A stretch of 64,000 nt of DNA from Natrinema sp031626495 (GTDB lineage: Archaea > Halobacteriota > Halobacteria > Halobacteriales > Natrialbaceae): contig NZ_JAMQOJ010000008.1 in the NCBI RefSeq assembly GCF_031626495.1, positions 248,001-312,000 on the forward strand. The letters run 5' to 3'. Below the pieces are notes generated by a model. It was given only the letters and a program-made list of their open reading frames with translations, searched no databases and had not been told where the DNA came from. Position numbers and translations under genes: made by a program. Shown piece by piece: positions 34,791-44,815 of this stretch. Positions within the stretch are counted from its first letter, which is position 1. Each line of letters starts with the position of its first letter.

Positions 34791-35672
34791 TCAGTGGTCC
34801 GCCTCGTCGGCCCGTCTCGTCGTGAGGACGGGGACCGGAGCCGTTCGGATCACGCGCTCGGTAAAGCTCCCGAGCAGGTGACGGTCGAGACCGGTGTGGC
34901 CGTGCGTTCCCATCACGATGAGATCGATCCCCTCGGCATCGGCGTAGGACGTGACCTCTCGCGGCATCGAACCGGTCGTGAGCGTGGTCAACACGTCGTC
35001 GACGCCGTCATTCCTGGCGACTGCCGCTGCCTCGTCGAGGATCTCCTGGACGTTCGCCTCGAGTTGCTCGGAGAGCTGTACCGACCCGGCGTCGCCCACC
35101 TCGGGGAGTTCGTCGACGACGGAGAGGAGGTGGAGTCGCGCGCCGTGGTGGGCGGCGAACGCCGCACCCAGTTCGAGCGCCGCTGTCGCGTGATCGCTCC
35201 CGTCGGTCGGGACCAGCACGTCCGCGTAGGGGTAGGCCGGTCGTCCGCCGTCGGTCGGTCGAACCGTCAGCACCGGCACGTCGCTTCGGTTCACGACGTG
35301 GTCCGTGACGCTCCCGAGGACGTACTCGCCGAGCCCGCGCCGACCGTGTGCACCCATCACGACGAGATCGAAGTCGTCGGTCGCGGCGTACTCGACGAGT
35401 ACCTCCCGCGGATCGCCCTGCACCACGTCCGTTACGACCGGAACGTTCCGCCGCTCGGTCAGTTCGGCGGCCTCCGAGACGATCTCGTTTCCTTCCTGCT
35501 CGAGAACGTCGACGACCTCGCCGCCGAGTCGCGTGAGACTGGGCTCGTTCGTGTTGGCGACGTTGAGCACGTGGATCGTGGCCCCCACTTCGGCGGCGAC
35601 GTCCACCGCGTGTTCCAGGGCCGCCGTCGCGGGGTCGCTCCCGTCTACCGGAACGAGTATCCGAGTGAGCAT
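34791..35672 (-). CDS. Tandem universal stress protein (two UspA domains)
   Basis: A 293-residue protein with two UspA domains (1-143 and 147-290). Each starts with a VPVDGS or VPTDGS strand and ends with the ATP-binding pattern VMGAHGRRGLGEYVLGSVTD or VMGTHGHTGLDRHLLGSFTE. The Gly-2x-Gly-9x-Gly(S/T) motif is complete in both, so both halves probably bind ATP. Role: stress response, unspecified. Monocistronic. Confidence 0.93.
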   Translation of the reverse strand: MLTRILVPVDGSDPATAALEHAVDVAAEVGATIHVLNVANTNEPSLTRLGGEVVDVLEQEGNEIVSEAAELTERRNVPVVTDVVQGDPREVLVEYAATDDFDLVVMGAHGRRGLGEYVLGSVTDHVVNRSDVPVLTVRPTDGGRPAYPYADVLVPTDGSDHATAALELGAAFAAHHGARLHLLSVVDELPEVGDAGSVQLSEQLEANVQEILDEAAAVARNDGVDDVLTTLTTGSMPREVTSYADAEGIDLIVMGTHGHTGLDRHLLGSFTERVIRTAPVPVLTTRRADEADH

Positions 35673-35799
35673 GCCCCGGCGTTCAACGGCAAGGCGCTTA
35701 CGTCTGTGGGATGACGCGAACCGACGACCGAGCGCGACCGCTCTCCGGAAGCCGTAGCCGAAGAAATGAGTATCGACCGAAGTACAGGCTGTAACGCCT

Positions 35800-36099
35800 T
35801 CAGGCCGATTCGACGCGGATCTCGCCGTCGGCGGCGATCGTAACCAGACAGTCGCTGTACTCGAACGTTATCGAACCGCTCGAGCGGAGGCCGTTCGGCC
35901 GGGGTTCGAACAATCGCTCGAGTGCGTCGGCGTTGATCGAGTAATGAAGTGGTTCGAGTTCGGTGACGTCCTCGTTCCGGAATGTTGCGACGGCGTCCGC
36001 TACGGCAACGCTGAGCGGTTCGTCGTCGAGTCGATCGTACTGCACGGTATAGTGATCCCCCATCTCTGTTGACGGTGATCGTGGACTCATCTCGGTCAT
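35800..36099 (-). CDS. HalOD1 output-domain protein
   Basis: About 99 residues. The domain runs LSVAVADAVATFRNEDVTEL, LHYSINADALERLF and ITFEYSDCLVTIAADGEIRV, the haloarchaeal HalOD1 pattern often found downstream of receiver or PAS modules. The start is uncertain; ATGs at 36162, 36150, 36099, 36090 and 36063 are in frame. It lies 48 bases downstream of the PAS/GAF/bat sensor on the same strand, suggesting a sensory link. Two more copies are at 48662 and 50347. Confidence 0.8.
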   Translation of the reverse strand: MTEMSPRSPSTEMGDHYTVQYDRLDDEPLSVAVADAVATFRNEDVTELEPLHYSINADALERLFEPRPNGLRSSGSITFEYSDCLVTIAADGEIRVESA

Positions 36100-36209
36100 G
36101 TATTCTACGTACCCCCAGTACGTTCGGTGGGAAGTCACTCCTTCCTTCATGAGTTGTTGCAAAGAGCCTGATCGTTAACTGTGTAACAGCCGATTCGGAC
36201 CGGGGTTAA

Positions 36210-39200
36210 TCAGTTAACCTCGGCAGCGGCAGAACCCTCGAACAGCGCCGCGAACAGTTTCCGCTCTGCGGACCGAACGTGCTTGTGAAAGGCTGGCGAG
36301 GAGATCGACAGCGAGTCGGCGATCTCTTCGCCGGTCGCCTGTCGCGGCCACTCGAAGAAGCCCCCGTGGTAGGCCGTCTGCACGACCTCGCGCTGGCGGT
36401 CGGTGAACGTCTCGAGCAACGCGTTGCGCGCGGGCCCGCCGAGCATCGAGCGGTCGGCCGTCGCCTGCTCTCGACGGGCGACCATCGATACCGATGGCCC
36501 GGTCCGGTTGATACCGGAGAGAACCTCGCGAATTTCGACCGCGTCGGGTACGTCGATGATCGCGCGGCCGTCCGCTTCGTCGGCGACGAACTCCCGCAAC
36601 AGTGCGCCGTGCGTATCGACGATCGACCCCAGAAACGGCTCGCTCAGTCGAAGCTGAAGCAACGTCTCGCCCTCGTGCTCGGCGATCGTGGACAGTTCGC
36701 TGATCCCCTCGATCGTCGTGTGGTCGACGGTGCCGGCCACGTCGTCGACCGGCCCTTCGACCGCGGCGAAGACGATCTGCGAGCCGTCGGCCCGCGTCGT
36801 CGCTCCCTCGTAAGTCACGGGCTCGCCGAGATGGGCAGCGAGCCGACACAGCGTTGCGTCGGCCGGAACCTCGAGTTCCACTTCGGTTCGGTTGTCGCCC
36901 ACCAGCGCGTTCTTTCGCTTGACGGCGTCGATCGCGTACGCGATCGTCTCGCCGAGTTCCGAAAGCGTCGACCGGAGCGTCTCGTCGAACGCGTTTCGCT
37001 CCTCGCCGTAGATCGAGAGGACGCCGTAGAGGAACCCGTCGTAGACGAGCGGCACCGCGTACACCGACTGGAGGTTCCGCGACAGCGCCGTCCCGCGCCA
37101 CTCGCCGTCGTGGACCGACTCCGCGATGTTCTCGACGGAGACCGGCGTCCGCGTCCGAGCCGCCCGCCCGGTCGGTTCGGCGGCCGATTCGTCGACCGTC
37201 GTCACCGTCACCGCGTCGAGATACCCCCGATCGAGCCCGGCGTGTGACCGCGGCTGCAACTGGTTGCCGCTCGGATCGGGCTCACCGATCCAGGCGAGCG
37301 AACACGCCTCGAGGTCGGCGAGGAGTTCGGGGACGCCGCGCTCGATCTCGGCACGGGAATCGGCCATCAGGAGGAGCTGCTCGATCTCCTGGCGCACCTC
37401 GTTGGCGTCGTTGAGCCGCTCGAGGTGGCGGTTCTGTTGCTTGAGCTCCCGCTCGCGGTCGTGGAGCCGGCGGGTGCGGCCGATCCGATCGAGCGCGGCT
37501 TCCGCCGCCGTCGCGAACAACTGTGCGAGTTCGACGGTATCCGTGTCGTATCGACCGGCGTCGGTCGAGAGCGCAACGAGGACGCCGTGTTCGCCGAGTG
37601 GGACGTAGAGACCGCTTCGGGCAGCCGTCGCCTCGTCGTAGACGGCGTCTTTGGTTCTGATGTCGTCGAAGACAGCCGCGTCGCCGGTGACGAACGTCTC
37701 CCAGGCGATGCTGTCGTTCGGTCCGAGTCGCGGCGGCGAGCCGAACGTCGACTCGAGGGCCGGCGAGTGCGCCGCCGGCTCGAGTTCGTTGTTCCGATCG
37801 TCGAACCGGTAGACGACGCTATCGAGGTCGAGGACGTCGGTCGCGACGTCGACGATGTACTCGCAGGCAGCCTGCTTCGACTCGACGGATAGCAGGTGGC
37901 TGGTCGCCTCGTGGAGGGCGTTGAGCGCCTCCTGATACTGAACCCGCTCGGTGATGTCGCTGGCGACCCCGATTACGCGGTCCACCTCGCCATCGTCGAC
38001 GATCGGACGGTACCAGGTCTCGAAGACGTGGTCGCCGATGTAACTCTGCGAGTGGACCTGCGCTCCGTCGAGCGCCGCCCTCGCGTTCGCACAGACCTCC
38101 GGATAATCGTCGAGGATATCGAAAAACGACGTGCCGACGGCATCCGTGGAGTCGACGCCGAGATTCTGCAGTCCGCGCCCCTCGAGGAGCGTCACCGTCC
38201 CGTCCTCGTCGAGGACGAACATGACGATGGGGACGTTCTCGACGAGGGTCTGTAACCGCTCTGTCCGCTCGGCCAGATTCTGTTCGCGTTCGATGCGGTC
38301 GGTTACGTCCCGCCAGTAGACGGAAATCCCCGACGGAGAGGGGTAGATCCGCGCTTCGATCCACACGTCGTAGGACTCGAAGTACGCCTCGACCGTCTGG
38401 GGCTCTTGCTCTTCCATCGCTTTGATGGCTTTCGACTGGAACTTCGTTCCCTTCATTTCGGGGAAGAAGTCGAGGATATGCTGCCCGAGCAGCTCCGATC
38501 GCTCGACGTCGAGGTGCTCGAGCGCACGATCGTTGACGTACGTGAAGCGCCAGTCACGATCGAGAGCGTAGAACGCGTCGGTTACCCGTTTGAACGACTC
38601 GGTCAGCTCCTGTTCGATGCGGTGGTACTCGGTAATATCCCGAATAGAGGCGATGACGCCGTCGACGAGGCCATCGTCGAGCCGGTTCGTCAGTGCGGCC
38701 TTGTGAACGTACCAGGAGCCGTCTCCGTGCTGGCACGTGTACTCGACGGTCCGCGTCGTTCCCAGCCCACCCGACTGGACGGCGTCGAACTCGCCGGTTA
38801 CCGTTTCCTCGTCGTCCGGGTGGACGTAGTCGAGGATGTTCGAGCCGCACAGCTCATCCCGATCGAACCCGCCGACGCGTTCGACGGCCGGACTGACGTA
38901 CGTGATTTCGCCGGTATCGTCGATGACGACGAGCAGATCTGACGACTGTTCGATCAACGTCCGGTACCACTCCGCATCGCGGTCGGTTGCCGGTTGTACC
39001 GACGCGCATCGAACCGTCTGCCGAAGCCGGTGGGCCAGCAACGGAGGTTCCTGGATCGTCGTCTTTGCGATCACGTCGTCGGCACCGTCGCTACGGAGTC
39101 GGTCGATCGACTCGTCGGCCGCTGGATCGACGGCGTAGACGATCGGACATGCCCCCTCGACGGCCGCGAGCACGTCCCGATCGTCCGTCAGAACGCAGTC

Positions 39201-39368
39201 AGCCGCGTCGAGTCGTTCCGCCGTCAGTTCAGCTGCGGTCGAGACGGGTTCGAGCACGGTCGCCGACCCGTCCGCGAGCCCCGCCGTCGCCGTCCGGATC
39301 CACTCCGACGAGCCGACGGCGAGTGCAGACACTGGCATCGCTTCGGACTCCTCGAGACCGCGAACCAT
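36210..39368 (-). CDS. Multi-sensor PAS/GAF regulator with bat HTH output
   Basis: A 1052-residue cytosolic sensor-regulator. Order: degenerate receiver-like domain (1-125), three PAS domains (about 130-485; YRTLIEQSSDLLVVIDDTGE, VTDAFYALDRDWRFTYVND, TLVENVPIVMFVLDEDGT), GAF 1 (about 490-650), GAF 2 (about 670-805), a bacterio-opsin-activator region (about 815-985) and HTH_10 (LLETFTDRQREVVQTAYHGG and EEIADSLSISSPAFHKHVR). It probably senses redox, light or a ligand and acts directly on promoters. A TATA-like run (ACTTTTTAC on the minus strand) 28 bases before 39368 supports this start. Confidence 0.9.
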   Translation of the reverse strand: MVRGLEESEAMPVSALAVGSSEWIRTATAGLADGSATVLEPVSTAAELTAERLDAADCVLTDDRDVLAAVEGACPIVYAVDPAADESIDRLRSDGADDVIAKTTIQEPPLLAHRLRQTVRCASVQPATDRDAEWYRTLIEQSSDLLVVIDDTGEITYVSPAVERVGGFDRDELCGSNILDYVHPDDEETVTGEFDAVQSGGLGTTRTVEYTCQHGDGSWYVHKAALTNRLDDGLVDGVIASIRDITEYHRIEQELTESFKRVTDAFYALDRDWRFTYVNDRALEHLDVERSELLGQHILDFFPEMKGTKFQSKAIKAMEEQEPQTVEAYFESYDVWIEARIYPSPSGISVYWRDVTDRIEREQNLAERTERLQTLVENVPIVMFVLDEDGTVTLLEGRGLQNLGVDSTDAVGTSFFDILDDYPEVCANARAALDGAQVHSQSYIGDHVFETWYRPIVDDGEVDRVIGVASDITERVQYQEALNALHEATSHLLSVESKQAACEYIVDVATDVLDLDSVVYRFDDRNNELEPAAHSPALESTFGSPPRLGPNDSIAWETFVTGDAAVFDDIRTKDAVYDEATAARSGLYVPLGEHGVLVALSTDAGRYDTDTVELAQLFATAAEAALDRIGRTRRLHDRERELKQQNRHLERLNDANEVRQEIEQLLLMADSRAEIERGVPELLADLEACSLAWIGEPDPSGNQLQPRSHAGLDRGYLDAVTVTTVDESAAEPTGRAARTRTPVSVENIAESVHDGEWRGTALSRNLQSVYAVPLVYDGFLYGVLSIYGEERNAFDETLRSTLSELGETIAYAIDAVKRKNALVGDNRTEVELEVPADATLCRLAAHLGEPVTYEGATTRADGSQIVFAAVEGPVDDVAGTVDHTTIEGISELSTIAEHEGETLLQLRLSEPFLGSIVDTHGALLREFVADEADGRAIIDVPDAVEIREVLSGINRTGPSVSMVARREQATADRSMLGGPARNALLETFTDRQREVVQTAYHGGFFEWPRQATGEEIADSLSISSPAFHKHVRSAERKLFAALFEGSAAAEVN

Positions 39369-39476
39369 ACCCCTGCTGCGGTCGGCACGGGTAAAAAGTT
39401 CGCGTCGGTTTCAGTTTCAGCGACCGAAACCGGTCGCAGATAGAGAGCATCGCTGTCGGCATCACGGCGTCGAGCG

Positions 39477-40532
39477 CTATCGCTCACACGCCAGCGGCGC
39501 GTGTTCGACCAGATAGCCGTCGTCGGTCCGGTCGACCGACTGCACCCGACGAAGCCGTATCCCGCGTTCCATCTTCGTCACGACCGGCGTCTCGTAGTAA
39601 TCGGCCTCGTACTCGAGGGACCCGCCCTCCGCCCGGCGCTGCTCGACGAACGAGCGATGGCGTTCGAGGCGCGCGCGGCCGACCGACCGCGACAGCGCCG
39701 GGATCTCGTCGACGCGGTCGTCGAACAGCTCGAGGAGTCCGTCCTCGAGTTCGATGCCCACGGAGTGCCGGCCGGCACACATCGCCGCGAGCGTGGTCGT
39801 GCCGGTCCCCCAGAAGGGATCGAGGACGGTGTCGCCGTAGGCCGAGTACATACAGATCAGGCGATAGGGAATCTCGAGCGGGTAGGCCGCCGAGCGCTCC
39901 CGGAGATCGTCGTCGACGATGTCGATCGCCTGTAGCTCGCCCGTCACGTCGGTCCAGACGTCCGAGAACCAGCGGTTGCGTTCCTCCCAGAAGTAGGCCG
40001 CTTCGTACCGCCGGTCGGCTCGCGGCTCGAACGTGCGGCTCGTTCCGCCTTTCCGAAAGATCAGGACGTACTCGTGTTCCAGCGTGACGTAGGCGTTCGG
40101 CGGGATCATCCCGCTTCCCATGAACTTGGCCGCGCTGTTGGCCGGCTTGCGCCAGAGAACGTCCGGAAGCGGCTCGAACCCGCGCTCCTCGAACGCCTCG
40201 AGGACGCGGGCGTGGTTCTGGTAGACCCGAAAGCTGCCGTCGACCGAGCGGGTCGCATCCCCGACGTTGATGCAGGCGATCCCACCGTCGATCAGCACCC
40301 GCTCGAGTTCGTCCCAGACGGCCTCGAGCTGGGCGTGCATCGCTTCGAACGCGCCGCGGCCGTCCCCGGACGCAAGCGCGTCGCCGATGGCGGGGTCGAG
40401 CTCGGTGAAAAGGTCGTCCCACATCTCGATCATCGGATACGGCGGGGACGTGACGACGAGTTCGACGGAGTCGTCGGCCACCCGCGAGAGGTCGCGAGAG
40501 TCACCGACGAACACGCGGTGGGTCGTCTCCAT
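39477..40532 (-). CDS. Orphan beta-class DNA methyltransferase (N4-cytosine/N6-adenine)
   Basis: A 351-residue DNA methylase. The catalytic motif IV TSPPY is at 28-32 and the SAM motif I DPFWGTGTTTLAAMCAGRHS near 218-237, with a putative target-recognition stretch between them; motif IV before I defines the beta class. TSPPY favours N4-cytosine. No restriction endonuclease is adjacent. Haloarchaea carry a widespread orphan CTAG m4C methylase, and this gene may be that one; the specificity is inference. Confidence 0.88.
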   Translation of the reverse strand: METTHRVFVGDSRDLSRVADDSVELVVTSPPYPMIEMWDDLFTELDPAIGDALASGDGRGAFEAMHAQLEAVWDELERVLIDGGIACINVGDATRSVDGSFRVYQNHARVLEAFEERGFEPLPDVLWRKPANSAAKFMGSGMIPPNAYVTLEHEYVLIFRKGGTSRTFEPRADRRYEAAYFWEERNRWFSDVWTDVTGELQAIDIVDDDLRERSAAYPLEIPYRLICMYSAYGDTVLDPFWGTGTTTLAAMCAGRHSVGIELEDGLLELFDDRVDEIPALSRSVGRARLERHRSFVEQRRAEGGSLEYEADYYETPVVTKMERGIRLRRVQSVDRTDDGYLVEHAPLACER

Positions 40533-40670
40533 TGAATGGACACTGTCGGCGTGGCACCCTTAGCTCCTTCGTCAGCGTCTCGACGGACGCCGGTCTGACG
40601 GATTGTCCAGGCCAGCGGACAGGAAATACGACGGCGATAGTATCGTGTAACCGCTCGACAGACGGTGTCG

Positions 40671-41231
40671 TTACTCCTCGGGCTCGTCGCCGAGTTCTTC
40701 GGGCTCGCCCTCCATCTCCCCGACGTCCTCGACGTCCTCCTCGTCTGTTTCGCCGAGTTCTTCCTCACCCTCCGCGCCCGTCGCCGGCTCGAACTCCTCG
40801 ATCGGTTCCCACTCCTCCTCGTCGCTGCTCGAGAGGCGACGCCGGAGGAAAACGGCGCCCGCGAGGACGCCCAGCGCGAGCAGGGCCCGTGGCAGTCGCG
40901 AGCCGGAATCCGGTTCGACGTCGACCTCGACCTCCTCGGTCTCGGTGGCCTCCTCGGCTGTCTCGCGGACGTTCTCGATGATCTCCGGCTCCTCGATGTC
41001 CTCGATCGACGTCTCCTCGAGTTCGGACTGCCGTCCCGCGAGGAACCCGACGGCCGCACCGAGGCCGAACAGCATCCCCGCGAGCGGGAGTCGGCCCCCG
41101 GATCCGGACTCGCCCGACTCCTCGACCGCCTCGAGGATCGAGTCACGCATCGGGGAGTCCATCCCCCGTTCGACCGCTTCCTTGACGATAAGCTCCGACA
41201 GCGTCTTGTCCTGTTGTTCCATCTCGGGCAT
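40671..41231 (-). CDS. Acidic two-pass membrane protein of unknown function
   Basis: About 186 residues. The N-terminus (LSELIVKEAVERGMDSPMR) is helical; hydrophobic segments lie near 47-63 (LPLAGMLFGLGAAVGFLAG) and 112-126 (LPRALLALGVLAGAVFL), each followed by Arg-rich or Glu-rich stretches, and the last 60 residues are Glu/Asp-dense. The start MPEMEQQD is one of two close ATGs. It belongs to a haloarchaeal family without known role. Confidence 0.7.
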   Translation of the reverse strand: MPEMEQQDKTLSELIVKEAVERGMDSPMRDSILEAVEESGESGSGGRLPLAGMLFGLGAAVGFLAGRQSELEETSIEDIEEPEIIENVRETAEEATETEEVEVDVEPDSGSRLPRALLALGVLAGAVFLRRRLSSSDEEEWEPIEEFEPATGAEGEEELGETDEEDVEDVGEMEGEPEELGDEPEE

Positions 41232-41701
41232 AATCCGCCACGACCACACCGCCATACATAGTTCTATTCACCGTTTCCATCTACGGCAACTGATCGCCGC
41301 AGGTTATTCCCTAACTAATCGGCCCGGTGACGGTCAAAACGAGATATTTACCCGATAGCCACCAGGGCAGCAGCCGACAGCACGACGTGACGTACGGTCC
41401 GGCAGGGGCCGTATCACGCGCGCCGGAACGCATCGACTGAGCCGGGACGGAATTCGACCCGTCGTTTCAACCGGTATCTACTCGAGTCGAGGTCGCTCGC
41501 TGTGATCGCCTCGTTCGTCTGCGTGGCCGATAACGAACTTCGATTCGACCGACCGTCGATGACGAGCGATGCCGGCGCTGTTCGACCGCGATACAGACCA
41601 CCTGTTTCCGCACTATAAGGTCTCGACGGCGGGAGGAGCGCCCCTCGTCGAGACAGAATGCGTTCCATAACGAAAGGGATGCCACCGAAACGGAATCGGA
41701 T
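41232..41701. other. Intergenic region, nothing recognised
   Basis: These 470 bases separate two divergent genes. There is a short stem TACGG...CCGTA at about 41394-41413 and no convincing reading frame in either strand. It presumably carries both promoters. Confidence 0.35.
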
Positions 41702-42346
41702 ATGAGCGTGCTCCGTCAGCCGGGAGTGCTCGGCCGAACGGCCCACCGTCGCGTCGTGGGCGTCACGGCCGCGCTGTCGGCCGCGGCTGTGGAGACGGTC
41801 GCAGTCGGACTCTGGTTCGGCCTCGTCGTCGGCGACCCGACGGCATCGACCGCACTCGCCGGCCTCGGTCTGCTCTTCTGTGGCTCGCTGCTCAGGGCGG
41901 GGGTCGTGGGTGCGACCGTCAGTACGCTCGGCGACCTCCTGCAGCCCCGCCGGCTCGGTGTCGCCCTCGTGCTCACCGCGGGCTGGGTCGTCTGGCTGTT
42001 GGTGGCCGAGCTGTTCGGCGGCGTCCCCGGTGTCGTCGTCGCGACCGCCGTCCTGACGTGCGTCCTTACCGGCCAGTTCGTCCTCGAGCGACGCGTCTTC
42101 AGACAGCCGGTTCGCCACGAAATCGCGTTCACGCCGGTCGTCCCGGGGCTGTTGATGGCCCTCGGCGCGTCGACGCTGCTCGTCGCTACCTGGTTCGTCG
42201 ACTGGGGCGTCTCCTCGCCACCGCTCCCGCTCGGCTCGACGACGATCGTCTTCCGGATCGAGGCGCTGCAGATCGCCGCCATCGTCTTCGGCCTCTTCGT
42301 CTTCTGTGCCCATCAGCGTCGGTTCCAGCGGATCCTCGAGCCCTGA
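41702..42346 (+). CDS. Six-pass membrane protein of unknown function
   Basis: A 214-residue hydrophobic protein with about six transmembrane segments starting near residue 22 (VTAALSAAAVETVAVGLWFG). The C-terminal part ends with VFCAHQRRFQRILEP. Charged residues are confined to loops. I recognise no family; size and layout resemble haloarchaeal integral membrane proteins of unknown role. It converges on the FMN reductase. Confidence 0.75.
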   Translation: MSVLRQPGVLGRTAHRRVVGVTAALSAAAVETVAVGLWFGLVVGDPTASTALAGLGLLFCGSLLRAGVVGATVSTLGDLLQPRRLGVALVLTAGWVVWLLVAELFGGVPGVVVATAVLTCVLTGQFVLERRVFRQPVRHEIAFTPVVPGLLMALGASTLLVATWFVDWGVSSPPLPLGSTTIVFRIEALQIAAIVFGLFVFCAHQRRFQRILEP

Positions 42347-42370
42347 GCCCCACGGGTCGCGATCGGCCCG

Positions 42371-42964
42371 TTACCGTCCTGCCGCCCCGACGTTCTGATC
42401 GCTCTCGAAGGAGTCCGGGTCCGGCTCGATGGCCGCGTACTGTACCGCCCGCCGACCCAGCGTCGCGACCCGCTTCTCGAGTTTCGGATCGGTAAATTCG
42501 CCGTTCTCGACGGCAGCGCTGGCGTTCGGAATCGCGGCTTCGTGGGGGATCACCCACGCGTTCAGCGCCCGACAGACCGACCGCATGTGCTCGAGGGCCG
42601 TCACGGGGAAGGCCCCGCCCGAGACCGCGAGCAGCCCGACGGTTTTGTCCTCGAACTCGTCGAACCCGCAGTAGTCCAGCGCGGTCTTCAGCGGCGAGGC
42701 GTACGAGCCGTGGTACATCGGCGAGCCGAGGAGAATCGTGTCGGCTTCGCGCACGCGCCTCGCCAACTCGTCGGCCTCGCCCGCGTCCTCGCGGTCCCGA
42801 TCCGCGTCGAAGGTCGGCAGTTCGTACTCCCGGAGATCGAGCAGTTCCGTGGTCGCTCCAGCCTGTTCGGCGGCCGAGAGCGCGCGCTCGAGGGCGGTCC
42901 GGGTGTGGCTACCGTCGCGGAGACTGCCACAGAGTGCGGCGACGTGAACATCGCTGTCGCTCAT
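42371..42964 (-). CDS. NADPH-dependent FMN reductase (flavodoxin-like)
   Basis: A 197-residue flavodoxin-fold protein. The start MSDSDVHVAALCGSLRDGS has the phosphate-binding GSLRxxS loop, and ILLGSPMYHGSYASPLKTALDYC is the FMN-edge motif of the family. It transfers hydride from NAD(P)H to FMN or other acceptors such as quinones. A 19-codon extension was rejected as unlike the family. It is divergent from a membrane protein with only 46 bases between them. Confidence 0.9.
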   Translation of the reverse strand: MSDSDVHVAALCGSLRDGSHTRTALERALSAAEQAGATTELLDLREYELPTFDADRDREDAGEADELARRVREADTILLGSPMYHGSYASPLKTALDYCGFDEFEDKTVGLLAVSGGAFPVTALEHMRSVCRALNAWVIPHEAAIPNASAAVENGEFTDPKLEKRVATLGRRAVQYAAIEPDPDSFESDQNVGAAGR

Positions 42965-43010
42965 AGGCGTTCGGACGGGCGGAAGCGGGAAAAGCTGTCC
43001 GAAAGTCACG

Positions 43011-44084
43011 GTGTCTAACACGACCGCAGGCGGCCGCGATCGTAGCCTCGCCGCATTCGATGGCCCTATCGTACAGGAATTCGAACCGATTCGCGTGCAG
43101 TCGCTCGTCTCCGTCGTGCTCGAGGAAGCCCTGCCGCGCGTCGTGACGATCTCACTACTGATCGGTGTGGGCGTGGGACTCGCGAATCTCGCAGTGGAGT
43201 TCGGCCTCGTCGCGGTCGTCGCCCGCGTCGGCCGCTATCTCACCGAGCCTGCGAACCTCCCACCGGAGGTGGGGACCGCCGTCCTCACGAACGCGGTCTC
43301 GGTGACGGCTGGCTACGGCATGCTCGCGGAGTTCCGCGAGGACGGCCTGCTCGACGATCGGGCCACCCTTATCGCCGTCGTCATCAACACGTTCTTCGGA
43401 TTCGTCCAGCACATTTTCACTTACTACGGCCCCGTCCTCGTCCCGATCCTGGGATTACAGGTGGGGCTCATGTACGTCGGCGCGCGGGCCGGCATCTCGC
43501 TCGGGATCACCCTGGTCGGCCTCCTGGCCGGTGGCGTTCTCCTGCGCGGTTACGAGTACGACCGTCGGGACGTCGAACCGGAGGCGCCCGACGATGAGCC
43601 ACAGCCGACTCGCGAAAAGCTCCGCAGCGCCGGTGAGAGTACGCTCGAGCGGCTCCGATCGATCGTCCCCCGGCTGGCGATCGTCTACTCGGCGGTGTTC
43701 GTCGCGCTCGCGTACTCCGAGCGGATCCTCGCCGCGTTCGCTTCGGTCGGCATCGACGATCCGGGCGCGTTGCTGGCACCGATCGCCGGACTGCTAGGGC
43801 TGCCGAGCGCGGCGGTGCCCGTAATCCTCGTCTCCCTGGTCGATCCGACGACGGGCGCGATCACCGTCGCACCCATGATCGGCGACGTGTTGACGCCGGA
43901 CGAGGCGGTGATCACGCTGCTCGTGGGCAGTCTGGTCTCGCTGACGATCGGAACGGTCAAGCGGTCCATTCCGTTTCAGTTCGGCGTCTGGGGTGCGACG
44001 TTCGGGTCGAAGGTGATCGTCGTCAACGTCTGTCTCAAAGCCGCGTTCATTCTCGTGGCGATCGCCGTCTTCTTCGCCGTTTGA
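43011..44084 (+). CDS. Nucleoside-recognition (Gate) domain membrane protein
   Basis: A 357-residue membrane protein starting at GTG. Two repeats of the Gate/nucleoside-recognition type flank a hydrophilic loop (about 185-210): EVGTAVLTNAVSVTAGYGML and INTFFGFVQHIFTYYGPVLV in the first, AAVPVILVSLVDPTTGAITV and IPFQFGVWGATFGSKVIVVN in the second. Related proteins include spore maturation A/B and archaeal transporters of unknown substrate. Confidence 0.8.
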   Translation: MSNTTAGGRDRSLAAFDGPIVQEFEPIRVQSLVSVVLEEALPRVVTISLLIGVGVGLANLAVEFGLVAVVARVGRYLTEPANLPPEVGTAVLTNAVSVTAGYGMLAEFREDGLLDDRATLIAVVINTFFGFVQHIFTYYGPVLVPILGLQVGLMYVGARAGISLGITLVGLLAGGVLLRGYEYDRRDVEPEAPDDEPQPTREKLRSAGESTLERLRSIVPRLAIVYSAVFVALAYSERILAAFASVGIDDPGALLAPIAGLLGLPSAAVPVILVSLVDPTTGAITVAPMIGDVLTPDEAVITLLVGSLVSLTIGTVKRSIPFQFGVWGATFGSKVIVVNVCLKAAFILVAIAVFFAV

Positions 44085-44194
44085 GCGGCTCGTCTCCGTC
44101 GTCGTTGCGCAGGTCGACCACCGGCGGGCGATGGTCGACTCGAGGCTGCGACGTTCGCACACTCGACGGTCGGAAGGAAAGAGTCGCGTAAGCG

Positions 44195-44590
44195 TTACGC
44201 GCTCGAGGGCGTCGTGCTACCCGACGTTCGGACGCTACCGTAGGCGCTGACGATCGACAGGATCGCGATGATCGCCCCACCGAGAGTGTTGATCCCGACC
44301 ACCAGCGCGCGGTCGACGGGGAGAACGAACGGTGCCGCCGCGATCCAGACGCCGAGCAACAGGAGAATTACCGCGAAGACGATGCTCGGTTCCTTCTCGC
44401 TGGTCCAGTAGGCGTGGAGCGAAGCGACGAACGCGACCGCGCCACCGGCGAGGACGTTCTGGAGCCCCATGAAGTCGGTAATCGTGAATACCGGCGCCGA
44501 AACCATGATGAACGCCCCCAGCACGGCAGTGAGTCCGGCCGCACGTTCGACCAGTACCGATGCATCGTCGGCGGATCGTGTCCCGCTCAT
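44195..44590 (-). CDS. SPW-repeat membrane protein
   Basis: A 131-residue four-pass protein. The stretches GLTAVLGAFIMVSAPVF and LLLLGVWIAAAPFVLPVDRA resemble the paired hydrophobic halves of SPW-repeat proteins, although the exact Ser-Pro-Trp triplet is not conserved (SAP, AAP). The start MSGTRSADD is preferred. Family function is unknown. Confidence 0.75.
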   Translation of the reverse strand: MSGTRSADDASVLVERAAGLTAVLGAFIMVSAPVFTITDFMGLQNVLAGGAVAFVASLHAYWTSEKEPSIVFAVILLLLGVWIAAAPFVLPVDRALVVGINTLGGAIIAILSIVSAYGSVRTSGSTTPSSA

Positions 44591-44815
44591 GCTAAAAGGT
44601 AGCGAGCGCCAGATATTTGAGAGCATCGACAATGTTTTCCATCTGGTAAATCCGCGAACCCTCGAGCCAGTCGAACGCGAATCGAGAGCCCCCCTTCAGC
44701 GGATGCCAGATGTGACGAAAACGTCGAGCGTGTCTCCCGCGGCGGCGCAATCGACGGCTCGGATCAGGCCAATTCAGGCTGGTCGCTTATTCCACTCAGG
44801 TCCTACCACCCGGCT

